64,000 bases of DNA from positions 78,983,978 through 79,047,977 of the forward strand of contig OY294068.1 in NCBI GenBank assembly GCA_958510875.1. The letters are read 5' to 3'. The first letter of the stretch is position 1. Each line of letters opens with the position of its first letter. Under the pieces are notes generated by a model. It ran no database searches. It saw nothing but the letters and a program-made list of their open reading frames with translations, and was not told the origin of the DNA. The position numbers and the translations under genes are program-made. Below are positions 32,009-42,479 of this stretch, piece after piece. The stretch is from Endomychus coccineus. Its lineage: Eukaryota; Arthropoda; Insecta; Coleoptera; Endomychidae.

Positions 32009-35000
32009 ATGCAGATTCCCGTTGTGAGAGCCTCGATAAAGGATGAAAAGCAAACTCATCTCGCGACAGTTGGTACCATTGCTCTGGATAAGGAATCTGT
32101 CACGACAGGAAAATGTGAAAATACCGCCGTATGTCCTAAAAGATTAACCGTAAAGTCGTCTGACGGTAAACTTCCGCCCACCGCCGCTGCTAAGAGTTCA
32201 CTGAATGTTGAAACCGCAGATACCGTGCGTAATCCAAACTCACCTAATACCCGTGAAAATTTAGGTGCAGATCACTGTGCTGTTCCGCGATGTGCCCAAC
32301 CGTTTATTATGCGAAATAACATAGAAACCCCTAATTCGATAAATTTTCCGAATTTAGAAAAAGAAAATATTCCAGGCCCATGTGTGAACTCCGAAAGAAT
32401 TATTTTCAAAAATACCGCTGTTATATCTTTTGCCGAAAACCGACCCTTTATAAAAGTGCGTGTACTAGGGAAAGATTTTTCTGCTTTAATTGACACCGGA
32501 GCCACCCGTTCTTTTATGAATGATCGTGTCGCTTGTTTATACCAGACCTCCAAGGTAAAGCCACTTCTTATCAATACAGTTGGTACTAGAATGGCCAATG
32601 GAAATTTGGTGCCTAGCACAACCGCTTACCGAATTTCAGTTAACGTAGGATGTGGTGAAATTGAAGCCGAGTTTGTACATTTACCCACATTATCACCCGA
32701 TATCGTGATAGGAATGGAAATTCTAAGTTCAGGGTTGTTTTCACTGCATCTACCGTCCGCCAGTGTGTATTTTAATGACAATTTGATACCGAGCAATGTA
32801 GATCAGGACACCGATTCGAAGAGTATTTTCCGAGAAACCGATTCAGTTGTTTTACCGAAATCAAAATTAGTTAAACACGTGCACTTTTGGGACGAAAAGG
32901 ATGCCCATCTTGCTACTTTGTCCGCAGTGGAACAGGGAAAATTAAACCGATTTTTAGGAACTGAACTTCCGTTATTTCAGAAGATTCAGGGAACCACACC
33001 ATTCGTACAACATGAAATCAAGTTGACGAAGAAGGATCCGATCAAACAGCGTTACCGACCGCAAAATCCGAGGATGCAGGCAATTATAAACGAGGAAGTT
33101 GACCGAATGCTAGCCAAGAATGTTATCGAACCTTCTAGCAGTCCGTGGAGTTCACCCGTGGTGGTGGTGAAAAAGAAAGATGGCAAGCCGAGGTTTTGCA
33201 TAGATTTCCGGATGATTAATAACATTTCCGTGAAAGATGCTTACCCTCTTCCGTATATCAGTGCCATACTGGACAAACTTCGTAGGGCCCGTTACATCTC
33301 AAGCATAGATTTGAAGCAAGGTTACTGGCAGATACCGCTGTCACCGGAAAGTAAACCCATCACGGCATTCACTGTTCCAGGCCGAGGTTTATTTCAATTT
33401 AAAGTTATGGCGTTCGGATTGCACTCCGCGCCGGCCACTTTCCAACGATTAATGGATGCCATCATCGGACCAGAAATGGATCCTCATGCATCCCATACCT
33501 AGACGATATCATCGTTATGGGAGATTCGTTTGAAGAACACTTGGCCAATTTGAGAGAAGTTTTCCGACGATTACGCCAAGCCAACTTAAAGATCAATCCA
33601 GAAAAGTCTCAGTTCTGCCGTACGTCTCTCAAATATTTAGGACACGTCGTTACCGCCGAAGGTATTCATACTGACCCGGATAAAATAGAAGCTATTATGC
33701 AAATTCCCAGCCCGTCAACTGTAAGAGGCCTCCGTCGTTTTTTGGGAGTCGCTTCTTGGTACCGTCGATTCATACCCTCATTCTCACAGGTTGTAAGTCC
33801 GTTGACCAGCTTATTGAAGAAAAACCGTCGTTGGAACTGGGGTGATGAACAACAAGCAGCATTTGACAAATTAAAGGTCATGTTGACGAGTGCCCCCGTG
33901 TTGGCTTGTCCTGATTTCAGCCGACAATTTACCCTACAGACCGACGCCTCTGATATAGGAATTGCGGCGGCGCTGACGCAAAACATAGAGGGAACGGACC
34001 GAATCATTGCCTACGCCAGTCGAACTCTGGCACCGGCCGAGAATAACTATTCCGTTACCGAAAAAGAATGTTTGGCAATTGTATGGGGCATTAACAAAAT
34101 GAGACCATATTTAGAAGGCTACCGATTTATCGTTCTGACTGACCATCAGTCGTTACGATGGTTACATTCTATCAAAAGTCCTAGTGGAAGATTGGCCCGT
34201 TGGAGCATTTTCCTGCAACAATATGATTTTGAGATCAAATACCGAAAAGGAGTTCTAAACCGTGTTGCAGACACCCTCTCTCGAGACCCTTTACCGTGTG
34301 GAGTTACGACCAGGGAAAGCCGTGATTTGTGTGTACTGGAGGATCCAGTTTCTTGTAATTGGTATAATTCCATGAAAAATAAAGTAAAGGAAAATCCCAC
34401 TGCCTTTCCCGACTACTGCATCCGCGATAAGCGTTTATACAGACATTTCTGGGATTCAAATGATTTAACTGAACCTGATATGTCTGACCCATGGAAAGTT
34501 AGTGTTCCTAAGCCGCAACGTAAGGCTGTATTAGAAGAAAATCATGATGCATCGACCGCTGGACACATGGGGGTTGCGAAAACCATATCCCGTATATCCC
34601 ATAGTTATTATTGGCCGGGGATGTTTCGCGACATAGCTCGATACGTCAGAGTGCTTGCATTGTCAGAGATATAAAATTTTGCAACAGCAACGACCAGGAC
34701 ATATGCAACCGTCCCTCAACCGCTACCCATGGAATACCGTCAGCATTGATCTGGTAGGACCCTTGCCTAGGTCAAGTAAAGGGAACTCGTATATCCTGGT
34801 AATGCAGGACCGGTTCACTAAGTGGGTGCAGTGTAAACCCCTCCGCAAAGCTACCGCGAAATCCGTCCGTGAAGCGCTATATACCGAAATCATTACTAGG
34901 TTTGGTTGTCCCAAAACTATAATATCAGATAACGGAACACAGTTTGAAAGCCGCATCTTCAAAAATATGCTGAAGGAGTTAGGTATTCAACACCGATTAA

Positions 35001-35626
35001 CACCGTCATATACACCGCAAGCTAATCCGGTAGAAAGAACAAACAAAACCATAAAAACGATGATATCCCAACTTTTTGAGACCGACCACAGAAAATGGGA
35101 TCATTACATGTCCGAATTTATGTTCGCCCTTAATACAGCCCGTCATGAAAGCACTGGTTTCACACCAGCCTTTCTGAATTTCGGTCGCGAATTGGTGATA
35201 CCTCCCGGAGTAAATCGCGGTCAACCGACCGATGTCAATTTTAATGAAGTAAACTTACGGGATGATCCCCAAGAAATTAACAAACACGTTAATCTTGTAG
35301 GGAAACTAGATGAAGTGTTTCAATTAGTCCGGATTAACTTAGCTAAAGCTTTTTCGCGGCAGAGTAATTACTATAACCTACGTCGCCGGGATTGGAGATG
35401 TCGGGTAGGGGACCGGGTGATGAAAGTGGAACATCATTTGTCATCCGCTTCACGTAACTTTGCAGCTAAGTTAGCACCGCGTTATTCAGGGCCATATACC
35501 GTGACTAGGGTAGTCTCACCGGTCGTGTATGATTTGAAAGATGACACCGGCAAGAGGGTAAAGCATACCCACATAAAGGATCTAAAGCCTTTCCATTCTA
35601 GATCTGAACATGAACCGTGCCAATAG
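32009..35626 (+). pseudogene. pol: Gypsy-2 pol: protease, RT, RNase H, integrase (two frameshifts)
   Basis: The protease motif FSALIDTGATRSF is at about 32479. RT follows with SSPWSSPVVVVKKKDG and SSIDLKQGYWQIPL. A one-base deletion at about 33490-33494 breaks the frame immediately before the catalytic YLDD (33496-33507). RNase H carries TLQTDASDIG, TEKECLAIVW and LTDHQSLRWL. The integrase zinc region HDASTAGHMG is intact until a second one-base deletion near 34650 inside the CLHC part. The rest (34655-35626) has [20 protein letters not shown] and NPVERTNKT (D, D and E) and a GPY/F-type C-terminal module (LAPRYSGPYTVTRVVSPVVY). Apart from the two deletions, all catalytic residues checked are present. 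Confidence 0.94.
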
Positions 35627-36128
35627 GAAAGCCCGTAAGATGACCCCTATAATGGAGCTGCATCCACTGGCCGCTGAAGGTCGAGAGAAGCAGGCAAGGC
35701 TGGAAGACCGCAGGCAGAAGGCGAAAGATTTGGCCAGGCAAATTAACGACCCCTTTCGTCGGCAATTTGAAATTTTAGCAAACATCGGTGCAGGAGGCTT
35801 TGGGGTTATATTAAAATGCCGGCATAAGGTAACCGAAGATATTTGTGTCGTGGACGTTACCGTCATTAAACAAATAAAGTCCGCCCTAACCGAACCGTAC
35901 CGCAACAAATCAGTTTTGGAAGACCGTTTTTTTTTTATTTTTGGAAAGAAGATCAGTTTTGGAAGACCGTTTTTTTTCATTTTTGGAAAGAAGATTTTAG
36001 TTTTGGAAGACAGTTTTTTTATTTTTGGAAAGAAGATTTTAGTTTTGGAAGACCGTTTTTTTTATTTTTGGAAAGAAGATTTTAGTTTGGAAGAAGTTAA
36101 TTTTTTTTGGAAGAAACCATATATTTGA
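35610..36128 (+). pseudogene. Gypsy-2 accessory ORF: protein-kinase N-lobe fragment
   Basis: The ATG at 35610 lies inside pol and overlaps its last 17 bases in another frame. A charged N-terminal part (residues 1-50) precedes FEILANIGAGGFGVILKC, in which G60, G62 and G65 form a kinase glycine-rich loop. DICVVDVTVIKQ follows as beta-3 with Asp82 where the ATP-binding lysine is expected. At about residue 100 the homology stops and the frame enters the GAAGA-rich minisatellite. It corresponds in place to the full kinase ORF of Gypsy-3. No catalytic loop survives, so it cannot be a kinase. Confidence 0.72.
35915..36125 (+). repeat. GAAGA-rich minisatellite before the Gypsy-2 polypurine tract
   Basis: Units of roughly 45 bases built on TTTTGGAAGACCGTTTTTTT and TTTTTGGAAAGAAGATTTTA repeat about four times with small changes. 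It replaces the rest of the kinase domain. Confidence 0.88.
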
Positions 36129-36240
36129 AGATTTTCATGGAAGAGCATGGAAGTTAATGTTTTGTTTTTGTAGAAATGCCTAATTCGATTTATGTAAGCC
36201 AACGTTGAACGAAAAAAAAAATATTTTTTTTTCTTTCGGA

Positions 36241-36253
36241 AGTAAGGGGGGAA
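36241..36253 (+). other. Gypsy-2 polypurine tract
   Basis: AGTAAGGGGGGAA ends exactly at the 3' LTR start TGTAACGAAG. Confidence 0.8.
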
Positions 36254-38117
36254 TGTAACGAAGTTCCTAAATTCTACATCAATGTTATAGATTGTCGATT
36301 GAGGCATACGCATATTACTTATAATTCGACGTAATTGAATATTCTAAATCGTCATAAGGTAATCAATAAAGGTATTATCCGGTGTAACCATTTGCATTTT
36401 AAAAGTCATATTTGTTTTCGTTTAATTCATAAATCGTGTACAGTGAATTCCATTCAAATCGTAGTAAAACCGTGTCATTGTCAGATAACGAAACAAGCGT
36501 CATAGGTAAAAAAGCAGGTTTTCACCAATTCCTCGCCGGCGAGGATATACCGGAGCAGAATGTCCACTAGCTGGGAGCATATAAAAGCCAGTCGGTGGCT
36601 GCGGAAGTGAGTCGAGTTTAGACAGTCTTACCGAACAAGACAAAATTTGAGAAACCGAAGCTTAACCGTAAAACTAACAAAACCGAAATAATAGTCAGGT
36701 AATTACAAGTCCACTTAAAACAGAGAATCTCACCGTTTCCTCAATTGAGTTTAAAGTATTGGTTTTTCATGATTAAAGAGAGATAAAACAAAGGTATTGT
36801 ATCGTGGTGACCGATCGTGTTTCGGTTGAATGAATAAATTTAAAGGTGAAGTTAACACCAGTTCAGGTTTTCGGGAACCAACGTCTAATCGCTGGAGGTG
36901 GCTGTATTTCTAGCGCGACTACCCTGGGGTACAGCCATTAAAGGTGAAAGGGCGGGAAGTCCTGACAACTGATTAGGTGATAATTTCTATTATATCATTT
37001 ATAGTGGTGCGAAGATCACTGTCTGACGAAACGGGCGGGCGAACTTTCGGATCTGAAAAGGGCAGAATTTCTAGCGCGACTACCCTGGGGTTCTGTCTGA
37101 AGTAAGTGAAGGGTACGTCTCAGCAACGTCAACAGACGGTAGGTTGGTTACACCATTTCCGTGAATTGAGAACTTGCAGTCTGACGAAACGGGCGGGCGA
37201 ACTTTCGGATCTGAAAAGGGCAGAATTTCTAGCGCGACTACCCTGGGGTTCTGTCTGAATTAAGTGAAGGGTACGTCCCAGCAACGTCAACAGACGGTAG
37301 GTTGGTTACACCATTTCCGTAAATTGAGAACTTGCAGTCTGACGAAACGGGCGGGCGAACTTTCGGATCTGAAAAGGGCAGAATTTCTAGCGCGACTACC
37401 CTGGGGTTCTGTCTGAAGTAAGTGAAGGGTACATCCCGGCAACGTCAACAGGCTGCCGGTTTTTTTCCGTCGGTATAGTATTTAATATTGTCTGAAGTTG
37501 AGGATTGCGAAGCAACACTTTGTTCTCTCTCTCGGCAGTAGATATTTTAGGACTGGCCTGTAACAAGGCGTATATTAGTTGAGATAACTGAATGAGATTT
37601 ATGCATTAGATTTGCTTGTTGCTTTACCAATTTTGCTAGTGTTTTCCCGACCGGAGCTTATTACCCGCCGTACAATTACCCGCTTTGCACGCTTTGGTGT
37701 TCGTAGTTTCTTTTTAAGACTTAGCCTAATTCCCCGGCTTAATAGTTAAGAACGCTTCCGCTAGTATTCCCCGCTTACGTCCCGTTGGTGTTGGTTATTA
37801 ATAACTGTAACCCTACCTGAATAAATGTTTGAATAACCTTAGTTATATATTAGTGATATATTACATCTTCTCTGTACTATCCCAATTGAGAAATAACCCA
37901 GAAACCTACGAGTGGTAAGTAAAATCTACAACTCAGTAGCTACTTCGAGCCATCTCGAGAACTTTGACCCCTGGAATTTATTTCTTCACTGAAGTTGCCC
38001 TGGCACAGGCTGTTTAACGCAGTCAGAAGAGACCGTCACCACAGAGAACTCTTCCGGGGAGTAAACCTCGCAAACAAAATCTGGCGCTCGAGACGAAATA
38101 CCGAAAAGTATGTTACA
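36254..38117 (+). repeat. Gypsy-2 3' LTR (1864 bp)
   Basis: It matches the 5' LTR but is longer. It has three 158-bp units (starts 37022, 37180, 37338) against two, a 14-base insertion near 37670, and an extra stretch of about 71 bases near 37967-38038. Confidence 0.95.
37022..37495 (+). repeat. Three 158-bp tandem units in the Gypsy-2 3' LTR
   Basis: TCTGACGAAACGGGCGGGCG starts at 37022, 37180 and 37338, exactly 158 bases apart, each unit containing CTAGCGCGACTACCCTGGGG. A degenerate related motif with CTAGCGCGACTACCCTGGGG also lies upstream near 36910. Confidence 0.95.
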
Positions 38118-38458
38118 GTATATGTGAATTGCGATTTGATGTATAGTATAACACCATCATTTTGGTTATAATTTCCTTCATTATATATTAAGTCGTATCC
38201 CGGAATATTAAAAAGCTCAGGGTTTTGTACAAACCACGTTTCCGTCAATACAACACAATCAATATCCGAATCAACACTATCCATAAATATTTTGAATTCA
38301 TCGAAATTTTTATTGATACTTCTTATATTATTATGGATAATGTTGAACGTTTTATTTTGTTGGTTTATTGCTAAAATTTGATTAAATTCATTGTGATCTT
38401 GTAGGGTGAAGGTTTGTATTTCTTCGGTTTCAAAATCGCGTATGTATTGTGCAAATCC
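38118..38458 (-). pseudogene. LINE ORF2: start of endonuclease domain
   Basis: The frame reads IRDFETEEIQTFTLQDHN and then FNIIHNNIRSINKNFDEF, the N-terminal block of the apurinic-type endonuclease, followed by CVVLTETWF with its catalytic glutamate and YNQNDGVILYIKSQ. It runs into the Gypsy-2 insertion at 38121. Upstream of IRDF the sequence diverges from the copy at 38742-38911, which has an ATG (MEQYIRDF). Confidence 0.87.
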
Positions 38459-39145
38459 CACAGTATAATAATAATATGTATGACCATTAATTAAGAACAA
38501 AGTTGTAAAGGAAATATTGTATACTATGTTTGTAAAATAAAAATAAGGTACGTCAAAGGAAAAAAATGTTAATCTGTCAATTCAACATTTTTTTAAACCG
38601 CGTTGGGAGGTGTAGCATAGGAATCTTCCATTCCTATACGAGTTTACCTAAAATCCCTAAGTTATAGAATTCGACCTTATTCTTATTAAGTAATGTTATT
38701 AAGCATATATTGATAACTCATAACTGACCCACTAACAACTAAATATTTTGAATTCATCGAAATTTTTATTGATACTTCTTATATTATTATGGATAATGTT
38801 GAACGTTTTATTTTGTTGGTTTATTGCTAAAATTTGATTGAATCCATTGTGATCTTGTAGGGTAAAGGTTTGTATTTCTTCGGTTTCAAAATCGCGTATG
38901 TATTGTTCCATATCGGCTCTCTATTGTTGGTGCTACTTATTTTTTTATTTTTTTTCGAAATTAATAAGGAATTATTTTAAACATATATATACGACTAAGA
39001 ACATACAGAAAAAGTGTAGTATAGGAATCTTCCATTCCTATACGAGTTTACCTAAAATCCCTAAGTTATAGAATTCGACCTTATTCTTATTAAGTAATGT
39101 TATTAAGCATATATTGATAACTCATAACTGACCCACTAACAACAT
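38285..39145 (-). repeat. Imperfect tandem duplication within the LINE
   Basis: The ORF2 start (AAATATTTTGAATTCATCGA on the plus strand) occurs at about 38285 and 38743. An upstream block (AGGAATCTTCCATTCCTATA through ACTGACCCACTAACAAC) occurs at about 38618 and 39023. The parts between differ. The second unit retains the ORF2 ATG at 38911. Either unequal recombination between two LINE copies or a tandem insertion would explain it. Confidence 0.85.
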
Positions 39146-39569
39146 GTTGACTATAACACATTGCTTAGCCCAAGATAACCTTGACACACAGAACAGGGTA
39201 TCTCGAGGTAGTTATTGAGTAATCGATGTATATGCTAAAGACTAGAGTATGTAGAACAATAACAATAAACATCACATTAGATTTTAATATATATAGTTAT
39301 GTAGGACATTCATATTCAGTTACATATAGATTATTCATATAATATTCATGTAAGATATTGATGTAAGATGTAGTGTACAAGTTATTATGTAGAGCCAGAC
39401 TTTAAGTTCTACGGGCATCGAGCTCTACCTTAAGTACAGTAACTCTTTTCTAAGTGTGTGTTTCAATCCCCTATGCCTCCATGCACCAGGACCACGGGTC
39501 AGTTTAGGGCAAACAGCAACATTAAGAACTGATCCTCACAGGACGAGCGTAATTTAAGACCTTTCGAGC
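39146..39569. other. LINE inter-ORF region; no gene recognised
   Basis: Sequence between LINE ORF1 and ORF2 with repeated TTCATAT/TATGTA motifs around 39290-39380. No coding motif was seen. Confidence 0.4.
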
Positions 39570-40357
39570 TTATCTGTAAGATCGTGTTCTTGGTTTGATC
39601 ATTTCATTTTCTTTCAAGGGATTTTTGGTAATTGGAACCTTAGGAGTGACTGGATTTTTCTCTGCTGGAGGTAGATTGTTCTTCATAGGGGATGTCTTCG
39701 TAATAGAGGATGAGGTTGGGGTTGCAGGTGCACTATTGTGCTTATTATTGTCCTGTTGATGGTCCTGTTCTAGAAGATCGTCTGCCTTATATGCTAATCC
39801 TTCTACGTAAAGCCTGTCACCCCTGATATAGCAGTCCTTATATTTTTCTTCCTGTTTGGCAAGAAGCAGGTGTTTTCTGAGTATTTTCTGTTCAAATCTT
39901 TGTTTTTGAGTCAAGTCCTGCACGATAGATATGTTTTTGCCTTTCAATTTCTTACAGCTTTGGAGTACGTGCCTTTTTTTAATATTTGACAAGAATTCAA
40001 TCTTGATAGGGCAATTATCTGATTTTCCTAGTGGATAACAGTCGCTGAAATCGATTTCCTTCAATTCGACGTCGAGTAGTCCGTTCAGATCTGTACACAA
40101 TTATGTGGTGTGATTTCTTCCTTTTTCTTGTTCCTACCAAATATTATTATGTTCTTTTTGTTTTGGGTTCGCTTCAGGTATTCTACTCCTTCGTTTAGTC
40201 TTGAGTTTTCTTTTTCCAATTTGGAAGTCGTGTTCTTCAATTCCTCGATTCTAAGTAAAAGTCGGGTTTCAGTTGCTTCTATGTAATTCCTTATTTCCGT
40301 TCTGTTTTTTAATATTTCATCAAGAATTTGTTTATTTGTTGCATGTGTCTCTGGCAT
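39570..40357 (-). pseudogene. LINE ORF1 (coiled coil plus RRM-like nucleic-acid chaperone)
   Basis: The likely start is the ATG of MPETHATNKQILDEILKNRT at 40357. The N-terminal part is a heptad-like coiled coil (EATETRLLLRIEELKNTTSK). KKNIIIFG begins an RRM-type fold, and after a frameshift near 40090 the sequence continues DLNGLLDVELKEIDFSDCYP, PIKIEFLSNIKKRHVLQSCK and LTQKQRFEQKILRKHL. The tail is low-complexity and basic, ending RTRSYR. This layout matches L1-like ORF1 proteins found also in some Jockey/CR1 elements, which coat the RNA in trimeric particles. A poly-T run at 40493-40505 lies upstream. Confidence 0.75.
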
Positions 40358-40659
40358 TTTCCTCAATCCGTATATATTCTCTTTTATGTAGATAAAAGAA
40401 TGCGAGGTGGGCAAAGCGGTTGTTTGGGGTTTTTAAGTAGAGTGCAAGAAATACATACGGTTTTTTGTTTCCTCGTCGACGATTGTCACAGTTTTTTTTT
40501 TTTTTTGGATCACGCACATTAAACGGTACTATTCTGATTTCTTGTTGTTTAATAATTATTCAATCAACAACTTGATAATCTATCGAATGACACCATAAGC
40601 ACGTCCGCTCCGCACAACGGACAGAACTACAAATGATTTAAATTTATCATTTAAGGAAA

Positions 40660-41066
40660 ACACAAACCAATCAGGGCAGGGACTGGAGTAATAAGCGGCG
40701 TACGGTGATTATTCAGATAGTATGATCACTCAAACTGTGAAAATTTGGCCGGTTCGGAAAGTATTGGCCTGCACTAGGTTTGCAATCGTACGATATCATA
40801 TCATTAGTAATAATATTAATTTGACTCAGTTTATTCTGTCAAGTCTACTATTCACAGGCCTATGCTATCAACGGAGTTCCCGGTAATTGTATGACGGTAT
40901 TATACTTCCGGGATTGACAAAGCGTGCACAAATATATCAAAGACACCCCTATTGTCCAAAGACACACCGTACAAGTACTTGAATCTTTCAATTCACGTTT
41001 GACTTCAAAACCTAAACTTTATCGGTGCGCGGTCAGACCTATGGAGGGATAAACTCGAATGTAACA
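40660..41066 (-). repeat. Diverged relic of a Gypsy-3-type LTR
   Basis: Segments such as TTGGCCGGTTCGGAAAGTAT, CCCGGTAATTGTATGACGGT and TATACTTCCGGGATTGACAA correspond in order to the Gypsy-3 LTR (48080-48600), but with many differences. No internal sequence adjoins it, so it is an old solo or truncated LTR. Confidence 0.7.
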
Positions 41067-41199
41067 ATGTAGCAAATGGTTGTGGATATTTCTGAATCTA
41101 GTTTACGTATTCTGAACAAATGTTATCATTGCGCCAACACCTAAAAATGAACAGTTTCTCTGGTAGGAAGGGTTATATTTACATTTTACTCATAATAGA

Positions 41200-41830
41200 C
41201 GGGAACAGTATTTTAACATGCTTGATTCTAGTTCATGTTGCATAATATTGTTCTTCTCCCAAAAATTTTTCAAGGTCTCCTTAACCCCCCCCACCCCTTT
41301 CAAATCTAGAAATATGCCTTTTTCTGGATCACTTCAAAAATCATTGGAAAATGTTTTAATAAGCTGAAATACGGAATCCACACTTGTATATCAAAAATCA
41401 CCCCCCCCCCCTCTGAATAGCGGATATACAATAAATTGCGATGGATTTTTATGCATTTTTGATATGATGTAGTCCATGTCATTCTGAAGAAATTTTAGTT
41501 CTGCGCGAACCCCTCTAATTGAAAAGTTTTTGCTAGTTGGGTTATATCATAACTGACTTATTCATTATTTTCTGAAGGCGAGTACAATATTTTTACATGC
41601 TTTACTCCAGCTTATGTTGCATAATATTATTCTTCTTCCATTAAAAAATATTGAAGTCCCCCTATCCCCCCAAACTTCCATTTAAAAATGAAAAATACAA
41701 ATTCCTGGATCACTTCGAAAACTATTGGAAAATGTTTAAATGAGCTCAGATACGGAAATCGCACTTCTGTATCATAGTTGCGTCCCCCCTCAAAACCGCG
41801 AATGCACAGAATATTAAACATCAATGATGC
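41200..41830. repeat. Diverged direct duplication with C-rich runs
   Basis: The block TTGCATAATATTGTTCTTCT ... CTGGATCACTTCAAAAATCA ... near 41240-41400 recurs at about 41615-41770 with many changes. Each copy contains runs of C (for example 41281-41295 and 41400-41412). The family is not recognised. Confidence 0.65.
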
Positions 41831-42465
41831 GAATTCGAAGCGGTGCTTCATTTGAATTAATTTGTGCAGGTCTGTTGGCGGCATCCATAATTACATCCAA
41901 TAAGGTCGTCCTTGGGTATTTAACATTCGGTTCATGGCGTGAAAAACCCAAGAATCATAACACACTTGCCACATGTGTACATGAGTCCAAAGCTCTTGTC
42001 CCCGCTTTGCATGCAGTAATATCTAAGGATTGACTCATCCTCTTCTTCATCCTGCAAGTTCAGGTTAAAAGCAATCCAAAGCTGGTGTTTGGAAAGCCTG
42101 GTATAACTTGAGTATATGCGCATTCTAATAAACCCATGTTCATTAAAATGATGCTCGTCTATTTGAATAGTCTCGGCGCCATGTCTCTGATACTTGTCTT
42201 GAATGTAGGATGGAACGAGTTCTAGTTGATACACACCTAAAACGAATCTTTCACATAACATTGTGTGAGTAATAAAAAAATATGACAAATTGAATTCCAG
42301 AACGAGTAAATTTTCAGAAAGAAGCGAAAATTGCACTTACAGTCAATCGTTTCAAGTATTCCAAAGTTAGTCGAGGAAATTCGGCAAATCGTCGCTGGGC
42401 TGTGAATAGCTCCAATGTGATAAAAAGTAAATTTCACAGGAGAGTCAAAAAACATTTCTATCACT
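41822..42465 (-). pseudogene. SWIM-type zinc-finger, transposon-associated protein fragment
   Basis: Exon-like sequence reads RRFAEFPRLTLEYLKRLT up to a GTAAGT donor near 42340. It resumes after a TTTTAG acceptor near 42241 with VYQLELVPSYIQDKYQRHGA, then GFIRMRIYSSYTRLSKHQLW, then ESILRYYCMQSGDKSFGLMY. The last block resembles the C-x-C...C-x-H core of a SWIM finger with key residues lost (CMQ for CxC, CGK for CxH). It continues as a degraded C-terminus to about 41825. Such proteins recur across insect genomes with DNA transposons. It is a pseudogene, and the pogo-like element is inserted at its right side. Confidence 0.55.
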
Positions 42466-42479
42466 AGATATCAAAGTTA

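Larger units (their letters stand above)
28193..38117 (+). mobile_element. Gypsy-2, Ty3/gypsy retrotransposon with kinase-fragment cargo
   Basis: The 5' LTR (28193-29811) and 3' LTR (36254-38117) are almost identical in alignable parts and are flanked by GTAT at 28189-28192 and 38118-38121. Between them lie the primer-binding site, a leader of about 550 bases, gag, pol with PR-RT-RNase H-integrase order, a kinase N-lobe fragment, a GAAGA-rich minisatellite and a polypurine tract. Pol is disabled by two single-base deletions, so this copy would need trans-acting proteins. It is closely related to Gypsy-3. Confidence 0.96.
20800..40530 (-). mobile_element. Jockey/CR1-type LINE carrying nested copia and Gypsy-2 insertions
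   Basis: One minus-strand LINE can be followed in pieces: ORF1 (39570-40357), ORF2 endonuclease start (38118-38458), endonuclease end and RT (26175-28192), and ORF2 C-terminus (20920-21481). Gypsy-2 sits between the endonuclease pieces with a GTAT duplication. Copia sits behind the RT with a GTATC duplication. At both sites, removing the insert and one duplication restores the ORF2 frame, which proves the pieces were one element. Several other stops and frameshifts show ORF2 is not active. The clade call rests on the FADD and KAFDSV motif style. Confidence 0.88.
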
